NCBI RefSeq assembly: GCF_001625445.1
Contig: NZ_LWHG01000021.1
Span: forward strand, 744,001-808,000
Source of the DNA: Haladaptatus sp. R4
GTDB taxonomy: Archaea; Halobacteriota; Halobacteria; Halobacteriales; Haladaptataceae
Reading direction: 5' to 3'
DNA length: 64,000 nucleotides
The stretch's first letter is position 1. Every line of letters begins with the position of its first letter. Both the position numbers and the translations under genes were made by a program. The notes under the pieces are model-generated. The model saw nothing but the letters and a program-made list of their open reading frames with translations, ran no database searches and had not been told where the DNA came from. Shown piece after piece: positions 43,623-52,237 of the stretch.

Positions 43623-44882
43623 GTGATTTCCACGCTCTCCTCGTGGCTTTCTCTCTCGGACAACCGCGCAAAGTTGTTCGCCGCCCTCACGGTCGTTCTG
43701 TTCGCCACCGCAGGAGTCGGGGCGCTCACCGCGCCCGACGGCCCCCACCTGACCGTCGATCAGCAGCGCCCGGCCAACAACACCTACATCGCGTTGCAGG
43801 GCTACCAACACGAGGGACGCGCCATCGAGGTCAACCCCGCAGGAAAGATCGTCTGGCAGTACACGAAAGCGGACGACGTGTTCGACATCGAAGCGCTCGG
43901 ACCGAACCGGGTACAGATCGCAACCGCCGAAGAGATTCCCGACGAAAACTGTCCCGCGAAGTACCGGAACGACGGGTACGAAAACTGCGTTCGTGATTCG
44001 CTCCGAATCGTGGAGAAGAGCACGAAGAAGACCCTGTGGAACTACTCGTGGTACGACGCCAAACTCCAGCACCACGAACTCCACGACGCCGACCACTACG
44101 TCGTCGACGGCGAGGACCGCTGGGTGATGGTCGATATGGGCAACAACCGCGTGTTCGCCGTGAACCGCGACAAACAGATCGTCTGGCAGTGGAACGCCAC
44201 CGACACCTACGAATTCCCGGACGGGATGGACAAGGAAGGGGACTGGACGCACGTCAACGACGTGGACCGCATCCGACCGGGCGTCTTCCGGATCAGCCTC
44301 CGCAACTTCGATACGGTCGCGGACCTGCACGTGCAGGGGAACGGATCGGTCACTGTCACCCCCGTGGTCGGGCCGAATTCGTACTCGAAATCCGGGAAGA
44401 TCCTATACGAACAGCACAACCCCGACACGCTGGCCAACGACACCCTGCTCGTGGCCGACAGCGAACACGACCGCGTGGTCGAGATTCGAAACAACACGAC
44501 CACTTGGACGTACGGAGGGAGCGGCATGTTCGACTGGCCCCGTGACGCCGACCGCCTGTCCAACGGCCACACGCTCATCACCGACTCGTACAACGACCGC
44601 GTCGTGGAAATCGACCAAAACGGGAAAGTCGTCTGGGCCATCAAAACCGGGTCGCTTCCCTACGAGGCGGACCGAGTGCCAGGCGAGGGAAGCAACGGTC
44701 CGACGGCCAGTCAACTCGGGATTCCGAATCGCACCGAGGGAACGTCCGTCGTGAACGAACGGGTCGATTGGGGCGTCGCGATGGCCAAGTACGTCCTGCC
44801 GAACGACCTCGCACAACAGTTGGTCACGATGCTCTTCGGCCTGTTGGCGCTCGTCGGGGCCGTCATCGAACGCCTGCGCTAA
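43623..44882 (+). CDS. Arylsulfotransferase-like beta-propeller membrane protein
   Basis: 419 residues starting at GTG 43623. An N-terminal hydrophobic helix (FAALTVVLFATAGVGALTA) and a C-terminal one (VTMLFGLLALVGAVIERL) flank a six-bladed propeller with repeats such as GKIVWQY, KQIVWQW, GKVVWAI. The family (ASST) transfers sulfate between phenols without PAPS in bacteria. The haloarchaeal members may only bind or act on other substrates. Its histidine-rich loop QHHELHDADHYVV is a candidate active site. Two cysteines (DENC, YENC) outside could be oxidised by the upstream DsbA-like protein. Its stop overlaps the convergent P450 stop. Confidence 0.85.
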   Translation: MISTLSSWLSLSDNRAKLFAALTVVLFATAGVGALTAPDGPHLTVDQQRPANNTYIALQGYQHEGRAIEVNPAGKIVWQYTKADDVFDIEALGPNRVQIATAEEIPDENCPAKYRNDGYENCVRDSLRIVEKSTKKTLWNYSWYDAKLQHHELHDADHYVVDGEDRWVMVDMGNNRVFAVNRDKQIVWQWNATDTYEFPDGMDKEGDWTHVNDVDRIRPGVFRISLRNFDTVADLHVQGNGSVTVTPVVGPNSYSKSGKILYEQHNPDTLANDTLLVADSEHDRVVEIRNNTTTWTYGGSGMFDWPRDADRLSNGHTLITDSYNDRVVEIDQNGKVVWAIKTGSLPYEADRVPGEGSNGPTASQLGIPNRTEGTSVVNERVDWGVAMAKYVLPNDLAQQLVTMLFGLLALVGAVIERLR

Positions 44883-46246
44883 CGGGTTCGAACCGACATT
44901 TCTATCGGTTCCGTGGGTTCGAGCGTCGTTCCCATCCGCACGTCGAGACCGTTTTCGGAGCGTCGGTCTAACGCGACTCGCTGTGCTATCGTCGCCAACA
45001 CGAGTCTGAGTTCCGCGTTCGCAAACCGCATTCCGATGCAGTGACGCGGCCCGCCGCCGAACGGGAAGTAGGCGTAGTCTGGAAGGTCGGCTTTCATTTC
45101 TGCCGTCCAGCGTTCGGGTCTGAACTCGTCGGGGTCGTCGTACCACCGACCGTCATTGTGAATCACGAACTGCGGAAGCGTCAACGAAGTCCCTTCGGGA
45201 ATCGTGTAGCCACCAACCACCGCGTCCTCGGTCGTCTCGCGGAAGATGACGTAGGCGGGCGAGTACCGACGGAGCGCTTCGGTGACGACTTTGTCGGTGT
45301 ATTCGAGATTTTCGAGGTCGGCCATCGTCGGCCGCCGACCGTCCAACACGGAATCGAGTTCGTCGTGGAGCTTTCGGCGAACGTCGGGGTTCGTCGAGAG
45401 CAGATACCAACAGTAAGTCAGCGCCAGCGCGGTCGTTTCGTGGCCCGCGAAGAGGAACGTCGCCATCTCGTCGCGGAGCGCTTTGGGCGACATCTTCTCG
45501 CCGTTCTCGTCCGTCGCGTGGAGGAGCATCGAGAGGAAATCGTCCCCCGGGTCGTCGCGCCGTTCCTCGATGAGGGTGTGGATGGCGTCGTCGAACCGCG
45601 CTATTGCGCGTCGATACCGACGGTTGGTAGCGGTCGGAATCCACTCGGGAATCAGCGAACCGACCGACCCTGCGTCGCTCTTCTCGTTGATGGCCCGAGT
45701 GATACCGATTGCGGCGTCACGAACTGGGGAGCGTTCGTCACGGATGTCGTGGTCGAACAGCGCTTTCGAGAGGATTCGAAGCGTCAACTCCGCCATCGTC
45801 TCGCGGAGTCGAATCGTCTCGCCGTCGTCCCACGAATCGGCCGTTTCGGCGGGGAAATCGACCATCGGTTCGGTGTAGGTGTCGATTCGCTCGCGGTAGA
45901 ACGCGGGTTGCATCATCGTCCGCTGGCGTCGCCAGAACTCGCCTTCGCTCACGACGAGTCCGTTTCCGACGAACTTCGCTCCGCCGTCCCGAATGAACTC
46001 GCTCTTGCCGAACTTCGATTCCTCGGTCACGAGCACCTGCTCGACGTAGTCGGGGTGGAGGACGGTGCAGAAATCCTCGCCCGCAACCGAGTACGACACC
46101 ACGTCGCCGTACTGGGCTAGTCCGTCGTAGAACGCGAACGGGTCGCGGAGAAATCCGAGCGTGTTTCCGATACCGGGATACGATTTCGGTCCCGGCGGAA
46201 GCGGAAACTCCGCCGGTCGGTTCGCCGTGAATTTTGACGCGGTCAT
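44879..46246 (-). CDS. Cytochrome P450
   Basis: 455 residues from ATG 46246 (MTASKFTANRPAEFPLPPGP). The I-helix is FLFAGHETTALALTYC, the K-helix ExxR is EALRR, and the haem loop FGGGPRHCIG puts the Cys403 thiolate on the iron. It resembles CYP class B/CYP4/CYP102-like enzymes; no redox partner is encoded nearby. Its promoter faces the Bat-type HTH gene (81-base spacer). The substrate is unknown; fatty acids or carotenoids are common for such proteins in haloarchaea. Confidence 0.94.
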   Translation of the reverse strand: MTASKFTANRPAEFPLPPGPKSYPGIGNTLGFLRDPFAFYDGLAQYGDVVSYSVAGEDFCTVLHPDYVEQVLVTEESKFGKSEFIRDGGAKFVGNGLVVSEGEFWRRQRTMMQPAFYRERIDTYTEPMVDFPAETADSWDDGETIRLRETMAELTLRILSKALFDHDIRDERSPVRDAAIGITRAINEKSDAGSVGSLIPEWIPTATNRRYRRAIARFDDAIHTLIEERRDDPGDDFLSMLLHATDENGEKMSPKALRDEMATFLFAGHETTALALTYCWYLLSTNPDVRRKLHDELDSVLDGRRPTMADLENLEYTDKVVTEALRRYSPAYVIFRETTEDAVVGGYTIPEGTSLTLPQFVIHNDGRWYDDPDEFRPERWTAEMKADLPDYAYFPFGGGPRHCIGMRFANAELRLVLATIAQRVALDRRSENGLDVRMGTTLEPTEPIEMSVRTR

Positions 46247-46296
46247 GAACGAACGTGGTCGCGCCAATCCGAAGTCGATTCTGTCGAATTCACTAG

Positions 46297-46306
46297 AGAT
46301 TTTATA
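46297..46306 (+). promoter_or_regulatory. TATA box for the Bat-type regulator
   Basis: The word attttataag at 46297-46306 lies about 25 bases before the ATG at 46328, giving a leaderless transcript. It lies in the 81-base spacer shared with the divergent P450 gene. Confidence 0.55.
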
Positions 46307-46327
46307 AGCAGAGACGTATCTTTCCGT

Positions 46328-46987
46328 ATGAAATACGTTCGGCTCACGCTCCGCCATCCACGGGAGATGCGAAACCCAATGCAGTCGTTCATCATGGACC
46401 ACGAGTCGATGGAGCGGGCGGAACTGCTGAACTGGAACCTATCGCACTCCGACCGGGATTACGTCCTCTTTCGAATCGTCGGCGAACTCGAAGCGTACGA
46501 CGAGGCGGTCGCAAACGCGTCGCTGATTCTCGACTACGAGTTGACGCCGCTCGACGGAACCTCGTTTTACGCGTACATCGAACACGAAAAGCGCGACGTG
46601 GATAGCGACTTTCGAACCGCGTTCGCGGGGACGAGCATTCTCGTGATTCCCCCCATCACGTACACAAGCGACGGTGCGATGTGCATGGAACTCGTGGGGA
46701 GGGCTGGCGACATGCGAACCGCGATGGCGGAGATGGATACCGACATCGACGTCTCGGTCGAACAGGTCGGCGAGTACGACTCGCCGTGGATGGGACTGTG
46801 GGCAAGATTGACCGAGCGTCAGCGGTCGGCACTCGAAACGGCAGTCGAAGTCGGCTACTACGATGTCCCGCGTGAGTCCGGTGTCGAAGCGGTGGGTGAA
46901 AAACTCGACTGTGCGCCGAGTACGGCCTCGACACATCTGCGAAACGCGGAATCGAGAATAATGCGGGAACTCGTTCAGAGCACTTGA
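46328..46987 (+). CDS. Bacterio-opsin-activator-type helix-turn-helix regulator (HTH-10)
   Basis: 219 residues. The C-terminus has the HTH_10 domain (LTERQRSALETAVEVGYYDV then PRESGVEAVGEKLDCAPSTA and STHLRNAESRIMREL) of Bat-like regulators. Residues 1-155 form an uncharacterised ligand domain, with cysteines only in the centre (AMCMEL). It is divergent from the P450 gene, so it is the probable P450 regulator. The gene converges on archaemetzincin with a 13-base overlap. Confidence 0.88.
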   Translation: MKYVRLTLRHPREMRNPMQSFIMDHESMERAELLNWNLSHSDRDYVLFRIVGELEAYDEAVANASLILDYELTPLDGTSFYAYIEHEKRDVDSDFRTAFAGTSILVIPPITYTSDGAMCMELVGRAGDMRTAMAEMDTDIDVSVEQVGEYDSPWMGLWARLTERQRSALETAVEVGYYDVPRESGVEAVGEKLDCAPSTASTHLRNAESRIMRELVQST

Positions 46988-47511
46988 CGCTGACAGGTAC
47001 CGCAGAGGTTCTCCTCTTTGACGTCCACTTCGCGGACGGTCGGGGAGAAGTTCATCACACAGCGGTTGTTGTCGCAGTGTTCGAGACCGAGGGTGTGCCC
47101 GATTTCGTGGACGACTTCCTTTCGAACCCGGTCGGAGAACACCTCTTCGGTCGGTTTGGTCGTGATACCGCCGTCGGAGGAGAGGCCGTCCTTCGTGGGT
47201 TCCAGTCGATAGGTGGAGATGACGCTGCCGCGTCCGTCGAGATACGCGAGGCCGAATACGTAGTTCCGGCGACGATAGAAGAGGTCCTCCGGGGTGATGG
47301 CGATGTTTTTCTCACCCGTCCCGATACGACTGGCTAGCTCGATGAACCCCTCGGCGCGATACTGGTCGCGGTTCGGGTCGTGGGTCCCGGAGGGAATTTC
47401 CTGTCGCTCGTGCACCATTACGTCGCAATCGTAAATCGTCCGAAGGGCCGCTGAAGCCTCGCGTTTGACCCGCCCCGTGACGTCCCCCACGGGGACGATG
47501 TCAATCAACAT
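46975..47511 (-). CDS. amzA: Archaemetzincin metalloprotease
   Basis: 178 residues from ATG 47511. The extended zinc motif HEIGHTLGLEHC has His135, Glu136, His139 and His145, followed by a Cys4-type second zinc site (Cys146, Cys151, Cys170, Cys173), and the Met of the met-turn in CVMNFSP. It is a small cytosolic metzincin. Its promoter would lie in the start of UPF0146: a TATA-like ataaac (minus strand gtttat) at about 47536-47541 within the first codons of that gene. The spacer between starts is only 21 bases. Confidence 0.95.
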   Translation of the reverse strand: MLIDIVPVGDVTGRVKREASAALRTIYDCDVMVHERQEIPSGTHDPNRDQYRAEGFIELASRIGTGEKNIAITPEDLFYRRRNYVFGLAYLDGRGSVISTYRLEPTKDGLSSDGGITTKPTEEVFSDRVRKEVVHEIGHTLGLEHCDNNRCVMNFSPTVREVDVKEENLCGTCQRQVL

Positions 47512-47532
47512 GGCAACTTCTATGAGCGGACG

Positions 47533-47940
47533 ATGCATAAACATCCCGCCGTGGACCCGAAACCCCGTGACGAAATCGTTATGCGGCTCGCCAACTATCA
47601 GCGCGCCGTCGAGATCGGAATCGGAAATCGACCGGACGTCGCGGGCGAACTCGCGGCGGCCGGTGTCGCCGTCACCGCGACCGATATCGTCCCACGACGA
47701 GTGCCCGACGGCGTCGGATTTCATCTGGACGACGTGACGAAGCCGAAACTGGAACTGTATTCGGGGTCCGACCTGCTGTACGCCCGGAACTTGCCGCCGG
47801 AACTCCACCGACCCGCCCTCGCCGTCGCGAAGGAGTGTGACGCCGACTTCGTCTTCACGACCCTCGGCGGCGACGGGCCGTCCGTGCCGGTTCGGCGGGA
47901 GACGATTCCGGGCGAGACGCTGTTCTGGGCGCGCGAGTGA
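47533..47940 (+). CDS. UPF0146 family protein
   Basis: 135 residues. It has the UPF0146 pattern (EIGIGNRPDVAGELAAAGVA, ATDIVPRR, SGSDLLYARNLPPELHRPAL). The fold is a shortened Rossmann methyltransferase-like unit; no substrate is known. It starts at ATG 47533, divergent from amzA. It probably lacks a separate ribosome-binding site and is nearly leaderless. Confidence 0.9.
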   Translation: MHKHPAVDPKPRDEIVMRLANYQRAVEIGIGNRPDVAGELAAAGVAVTATDIVPRRVPDGVGFHLDDVTKPKLELYSGSDLLYARNLPPELHRPALAVAKECDADFVFTTLGGDGPSVPVRRETIPGETLFWARE

Positions 47941-47972
47941 GTATAAAAATATCCGTTCTTCGTTCCTGGCGC

Positions 47973-48176
47973 TTACTCCGCTACGTCGTAGCCGATTTCG
48001 GTGATGGCCTGTCGAACGCGGGATTCCGTCGCTGGTTCCCCCTGAACGACGACTTCGTTGGCTCGTGCGTCCGGATCGACGCTGCTCACGCCCCGCAGTC
48101 CCGTCACCTCGCTTCGGACGATGTTTTCACAGCTCTTGCAACTCATGCCGATGACTCGGAGGGTGTATCGTTCCAT
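47973..48176 (-). CDS. Heavy-metal-associated (HMA) metallochaperone
   Basis: 67 residues from ATG 48176 (MERYTLRVIGMSCKSCENIV). The GMSCKSC motif (Cys13, Cys16) binds Cu(I) or a similar soft metal. The protein would hand copper to a P-type ATPase, which is not in this window. Convergent on UPF0146 with a 32-base spacer. It is a stand-alone copper chaperone. Confidence 0.93.
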   Translation of the reverse strand: MERYTLRVIGMSCKSCENIVRSEVTGLRGVSSVDPDARANEVVVQGEPATESRVRQAITEIGYDVAE

Positions 48177-48287
48177 CTGCACTCGAAGGGAGGGCGGGAA
48201 TTTAGTTAATTCCTTGACACCGTGCAGATATATTGACTATTCGGCTGAAAAACGTTCGAAGGGACGAACGACGACGACGATGACCGT

Positions 48288-48899
48288 CTACGCTTCGGGT
48301 TTCGCCACGACGATGGTTTCCGCGGCGTGCTGATGTGGTTCCCCGCCGGACTCGTCGTCGAAAACGAACTCGTCTTCCTTCAACAGTTCCCAGTCGTCGT
48401 AGTAGCTTCCGAGTTCGCCCTGTTCGTAGAAGAATTCGTTGTCACCCCAGTCGGGTGCGGTCGGAATCTCGGGATGGTCCACGAAGGCGAACAGGACGTG
48501 AATCCCGCCGTCCGTGGTCGCGGTTTTGAACCGCTCGAACTGCGATTCGCGGTTGTCCGGGCGGAGATACTGGAGCGCACCGCAGGAGTAGACGACGTCC
48601 ATCGCGGGGAAATCGAGGTCGTTGATGTCGGCCGCGCGGGTCTGAATGTGGACGTCGCGCTCCTCGGCGAGTCGTTCGGCCTTTCGTAGCCCGTTCGGCA
48701 CGGGATCGACCGCGAGAACGCCGTATCCCTGTTCGGCGAGATACACCGCGTCCCGACCCTCGCCGCTCCCGATATCGACCGCTGCGGGTGCCGTTCGTTC
48801 GGGTGCGAACTCCAGTACCGTCTCCACCAACCCGTTGGGATCGGTCCCCCAATAAAATTCGTCGCTCCCGTAAAGTCGCTGGAGTTCGTCGTGATCCAT
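48288..48899 (-). CDS. Class I SAM-dependent methyltransferase (TehB-like)
   Basis: 203 residues from ATG 48899 (MDHDELQRLYGSDEFYWGTD). The AdoMet motif I is AVDIGSGEGRDAVYLAEQGY; motif II is VYSCGALQYLRPDN. It resembles TehB/thiopurine-type methyltransferases that act on small molecules or metalloids. A substrate cannot be assigned. Stand-alone gene between the HMA protein and a HAD hydrolase. An in-frame start 15 codons upstream (48944) is not preferred. Confidence 0.9.
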   Translation of the reverse strand: MDHDELQRLYGSDEFYWGTDPNGLVETVLEFAPERTAPAAVDIGSGEGRDAVYLAEQGYGVLAVDPVPNGLRKAERLAEERDVHIQTRAADINDLDFPAMDVVYSCGALQYLRPDNRESQFERFKTATTDGGIHVLFAFVDHPEIPTAPDWGDNEFFYEQGELGSYYDDWELLKEDEFVFDDESGGEPHQHAAETIVVAKPEA

Positions 48900-49023
48900 G
48901 CACGGACCATGAGAGCGAACGACCATAGTCGGTTCGACAGTCACGCGTTACCGCGGGTGGTGATCGACGATGGGTTCTCCCTCGATTCGGCACATCCTTA
49001 TCGCCGCGGACGAACGCGATGGT

Positions 49024-49896
49024 ATGAACGCCGACGCTGTCGTGCTGGATATCGACGGGGTGCTCGTGGACGTGGCAAACTCCTACCGGCGGGCGATACT
49101 CGAATCCGTCGAGCGGGTCTACGACGACACGGTGCCCAAGGACGCCATCCAGTCGTTCAAGGACGCATCGGGATTCAACAACGACTGGGAACTCACCTAC
49201 GCGGTGGCGCTGTACGTCCTCGCGTCCCGTGAGAGCCTCGATGACACCATCGAGGAGTTCACCGACCGAATCGCCGCGAACGGGGGCGGATTGGACGCCG
49301 CAGAACGGGTGGTCGAGGAGGAACTGCCCGAGGACGACCACGACCGAGTGCGCACCGAATGGGACCCCGCGACGCTCCGCGAGGTGTTCCAGCAACTGTA
49401 CCTCGGCGCGGACCTGTACGCCGACCTCGAAGGGGACGACCCGACGCTGGACACGCGAGGGTACATCAACGACGAACCGGTCCTCATCTCGGCCGAGACG
49501 GTAGAAACGCTCACCGCGAACTATCCCGTCGGCGTCGTGACGGGCAGGCCGAGTGCCGAGGCGGACATCGCCCTCGAACGCGTCGGACTGGACGTTTCGG
49601 ACGACCGCCGGTTCACGATGGACGACTGGGAGCAGGGCAAACCGCACCCGCACGCGCTGGTGACCCTCGCCGAGCGGTTCGACGCCGAACGAGTCGTCTT
49701 CGTTGGGGACACGCTGGACGACATCCAGACGGCCGTGAACGCCGCGGAAGCCGACCCCGACCGTGAGTACTTCGGCGTCGGCGTGCTGACCGGAGGATTG
49801 ACGGGCGACTCCGGGCGTCGGAAGTACGAATCGGCGGACGCGGCGGCGGTCATCGACTCCGTCGATGACCTGCCCGCGCTGTTGGCGGAACGCTAG
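49024..49896 (+). CDS. HAD superfamily hydrolase (TIGR01548 type)
   Basis: 290 residues starting at ATG 49024. Motif I is DIDGVLVDV (residues 9-17), motif II is [11 protein letters not shown], motif III is [11 protein letters not shown] and motif IV is [12 protein letters not shown]. It matches the haloarchaeal and cyanobacterial HAD subfamily IA group TIGR01548, of unknown substrate, sometimes seen near histidine genes. A tccttatcg word about 28 bases upstream is a plausible TATA box. Confidence 0.92.
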   Translation: MNADAVVLDIDGVLVDVANSYRRAILESVERVYDDTVPKDAIQSFKDASGFNNDWELTYAVALYVLASRESLDDTIEEFTDRIAANGGGLDAAERVVEEELPEDDHDRVRTEWDPATLREVFQQLYLGADLYADLEGDDPTLDTRGYINDEPVLISAETVETLTANYPVGVVTGRPSAEADIALERVGLDVSDDRRFTMDDWEQGKPHPHALVTLAERFDAERVVFVGDTLDDIQTAVNAAEADPDREYFGVGVLTGGLTGDSGRRKYESADAAAVIDSVDDLPALLAER

Positions 49897-50018
49897 TACT
49901 GTGCGGTGTGGTTCGCCGTCGCGATTCCCTTCGCGAGACGGGTCACCCCTCGATCCCAAAACGCGGTTTTCGCCGAAGGAACGGCCTAAGCGGCCCGCAG
50001 GTGGCCCATAACAAAGGC

Positions 50019-50081
50019 AATCACGACTGTCTCGGAAATCGGTAGAGCACGCACATCGCGTGCTATCGGAGAATCGTGATT
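50019..50081. promoter_or_regulatory. Nested inverted repeats before the PKD-protein gene
   Basis: An outer arm AATCACGA (50019-50026) pairs with TCGTGATT (50074-50081). An inner arm AGCACGC (50046-50052) pairs with GCGTGCT (50058-50064) around a 5-base loop. The PKD protein starts at 50135, so the structure lies 54 bases before the ATG. It could be a 5'-UTR hairpin, a terminator of another transcript, or a two-site operator. Confidence 0.6.
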
Positions 50082-50134
50082 ATGACGTATCCAGCCACAC
50101 AGACGCAGTATCGCATTCGGAGGCGACCGGTGCA

Positions 50135-51583
50135 ATGAAGCTTCGCCCCGTGCTTATCGCCCTCCTCGTCCTCTGCTCGGTCGGGACCGCCGTCGCGCTC
50201 CCCCCACCGGGAATTCCCAACGGCCCTCTCCCCGACGCGCCGACGAATCATCACAGCACCTACGCCGTCGAGCAGGGCGGATCGTGTACGCAGGTGTCGC
50301 CGATTCACGGCAGCAAGAACGTCGTCGACTTCTACGATTACGAGTCCCCGTACACGAACAAGAGCAGTTGGGCCTACGGCTCCTTCGGGACGAAATCCGT
50401 CACGCACGAGAACGGGAGCACGATGTTCCTCTATCAGGCCCCGAGCGGCGTGATAAGTCTCGTGATGATTCACGACCGGATGAACAAAAGCCGGACCGGC
50501 GGCAGTCTCCCGATCAGCACGGTGACGTTCAAATTCAGCGGCCTGCCGAGTTCGGGCAAGTGGGTGCTGATGGACGATACGTATCCGCACCGGGACGACA
50601 AGTGGTCCCGCAACGAGTTGGACTGGATGTGGGCCGGGTCGCGCACCGACGGCGGCGTCTTCCGCGGTCTGCCGGGTGACTCGAACATCACCGTCACGCC
50701 CTCGTGGAACCGGGACGCGGCACTGTACAACCCCTCGGAAGCGCACGAGAACGTCACGTCGTGGTCCTTCCTCACGGGCAGCGTTTCGAACCCCGATTCG
50801 AAACAACTCGATATGGACGAACCCGTGAGCATCCACGCCGGAACGTGTGGTGAGTCGCTCAACCCCGTCGTGGGCGTCAGCGGCACGGCCGGTGCCGGAA
50901 ATCCCGTTTCCTTCGACGCGAGTCAAACGAGCGATTCGGGTGGCTCGCCGACGAAGTACCACTGGGACTTCGACAACGACGGAACGGTCGATCAGACGAC
51001 GACCCGTCCCACGACCACGCACGTCTACGAAACCCCCGGAAACTACATCGCTCACGTGACGGTTGAGGATAACAACGGCCGCCACGCCGGTACGACGGTT
51101 CCCGTGACGGTGAAGAAGACGAAGTCGAACATCCGGGTCACGGGCGCGTCGCTCGACAAACAACAGGTCTCGAAGGGGGACACCGTGACGGTCACCGCGA
51201 CGCTCAAAAACACGGGCGACGGTGCCGGGGAGATTCCGACCGTCCTCGCGGTCGGTGACTCCGTCGGTGACAGAAAACGGGTGCAGGTCGGAGCGGGGGC
51301 GACGAAGAAGGTCACCTACAGCTACGAGGCGACCTCGTCCGGGAAACAGGAGGTAGCCGTCAACGGGGTGAAAGCGGGAACGCTCGACGTGCAAACCCCG
51401 ACGACGCAGCAGAAGACGACGACACAGCAGACGACCACGCACTCGAAGCCGAGCGGGACGACACACGGAACGACCGACGACAACACGTTGCCGGGACCGA
51501 ACATCGTGTTCAAACATCCCGGTGTGAGCGGTCTCATCGCCGCACTCGTGCTCCTCGGGGCGGCGATAGTGATCCGTCGCTGA
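50135..51583 (+). CDS. Exported PKD-domain surface protein with Thr-rich stalk and C-terminal anchor
   Basis: 482 residues. Residues 1-22 are a Sec signal peptide (RPVLIALLVLCSVGTAVA). The first 250 residues form an unidentified extracellular domain. About 255-340 is a PKD domain (GNPVSFDASQTS, YHWDFDNDG, VYETPGNYIAHVTV). A CARDB-like domain follows (about 345-430, VTVTATLKNTGDGAG), then a Thr/Gln stalk (TTQQKTTTQQTTTH). A C-terminal hydrophobic helix with Arg (LIAALVLLGAAIVIRR) acts as anchor. Start taken at ATG 50135. It is likely glycosylated and held at the cell surface. Confidence 0.87.
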   Translation: MKLRPVLIALLVLCSVGTAVALPPPGIPNGPLPDAPTNHHSTYAVEQGGSCTQVSPIHGSKNVVDFYDYESPYTNKSSWAYGSFGTKSVTHENGSTMFLYQAPSGVISLVMIHDRMNKSRTGGSLPISTVTFKFSGLPSSGKWVLMDDTYPHRDDKWSRNELDWMWAGSRTDGGVFRGLPGDSNITVTPSWNRDAALYNPSEAHENVTSWSFLTGSVSNPDSKQLDMDEPVSIHAGTCGESLNPVVGVSGTAGAGNPVSFDASQTSDSGGSPTKYHWDFDNDGTVDQTTTRPTTTHVYETPGNYIAHVTVEDNNGRHAGTTVPVTVKKTKSNIRVTGASLDKQQVSKGDTVTVTATLKNTGDGAGEIPTVLAVGDSVGDRKRVQVGAGATKKVTYSYEATSSGKQEVAVNGVKAGTLDVQTPTTQQKTTTQQTTTHSKPSGTTHGTTDDNTLPGPNIVFKHPGVSGLIAALVLLGAAIVIRR

Positions 51584-51653
51584 CGAGAATCGGTGCCGTC
51601 GCGTCGCGACGGTGACGAGGTGTTTTTATTCGCGCCCTCCATATCGCCCGCCA

Positions 51654-52202
51654 ATGACGAAAATCCTCGTCGTGGACAACCACGGACAGTTCACCCACCT
51701 CGAACACCGGGCGCTCCGTGACATGGGAATCGACACCGAACTCATCGACAACGATACGCCGCCGGAGGATATCGACGCGGACGGCCTCGTCCTCTCGGGC
51801 GGCCCGTCGATGGACGACATCGGAAACTGCGCGGAGTACCTCGAACTCGATATTCCGGTGCTCGGTATCTGCTTGGGCATGCAAGTGATGGCACACGTCC
51901 TCGACGGCGAAGTGGGCGAGGGCGAGTACGGCGGCTACGCCGACGTGACCGTCGAAATTGACAACGAGAACGACCCGCTCGTCGGATCGCTCGCGCCGGA
52001 AACCCGCGTGTGGGCCAGCCACGCCGACGAAGTGAAGCAGGTTCCGACCGGGTTCGAGCGCACCGGGGCCAGCGATGTGTGCGGTATCGAGTCGATGAGC
52101 GACACCGACCGCGACCTGTACGGCGTGCAGTGGCATCCTGAGGTCGCACATACCGAAGAGGGCGAGGAAGTGTTCGAAAACTTCCAGGATCTCTGCGAGT
52201 AG
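51654..52202 (+). CDS. guaAA: GMP synthase subunit A (glutamine amidotransferase)
   Basis: 182 residues. Class I glutamine amidotransferase with the nucleophile Cys73 in LGICLGMQVM and the His-Glu pair in QWHPEVAHTEEG. In archaea GMP synthase is split; this half makes ammonia from glutamine for the ATP-pyrophosphatase subunit (GuaB/PPase), which is encoded elsewhere. Start at ATG 51654, with AT-rich word tgtttttattcg (51620-51631) about 25 bases upstream as TATA box. Stand-alone transcript is likely. Confidence 0.95.
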   Translation: MTKILVVDNHGQFTHLEHRALRDMGIDTELIDNDTPPEDIDADGLVLSGGPSMDDIGNCAEYLELDIPVLGICLGMQVMAHVLDGEVGEGEYGGYADVTVEIDNENDPLVGSLAPETRVWASHADEVKQVPTGFERTGASDVCGIESMSDTDRDLYGVQWHPEVAHTEEGEEVFENFQDLCE

Positions 52203-52237
52203 CATCCTTTAACTCTTCGCGGCGTAGCTTTTCGCCA

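Noticed and set aside
44880-44900. tRNA T-arm-like word (gggttcgaacc) after the arylsulfotransferase gene
   Set aside because: No acceptor, D or anticodon stem can be built around it.
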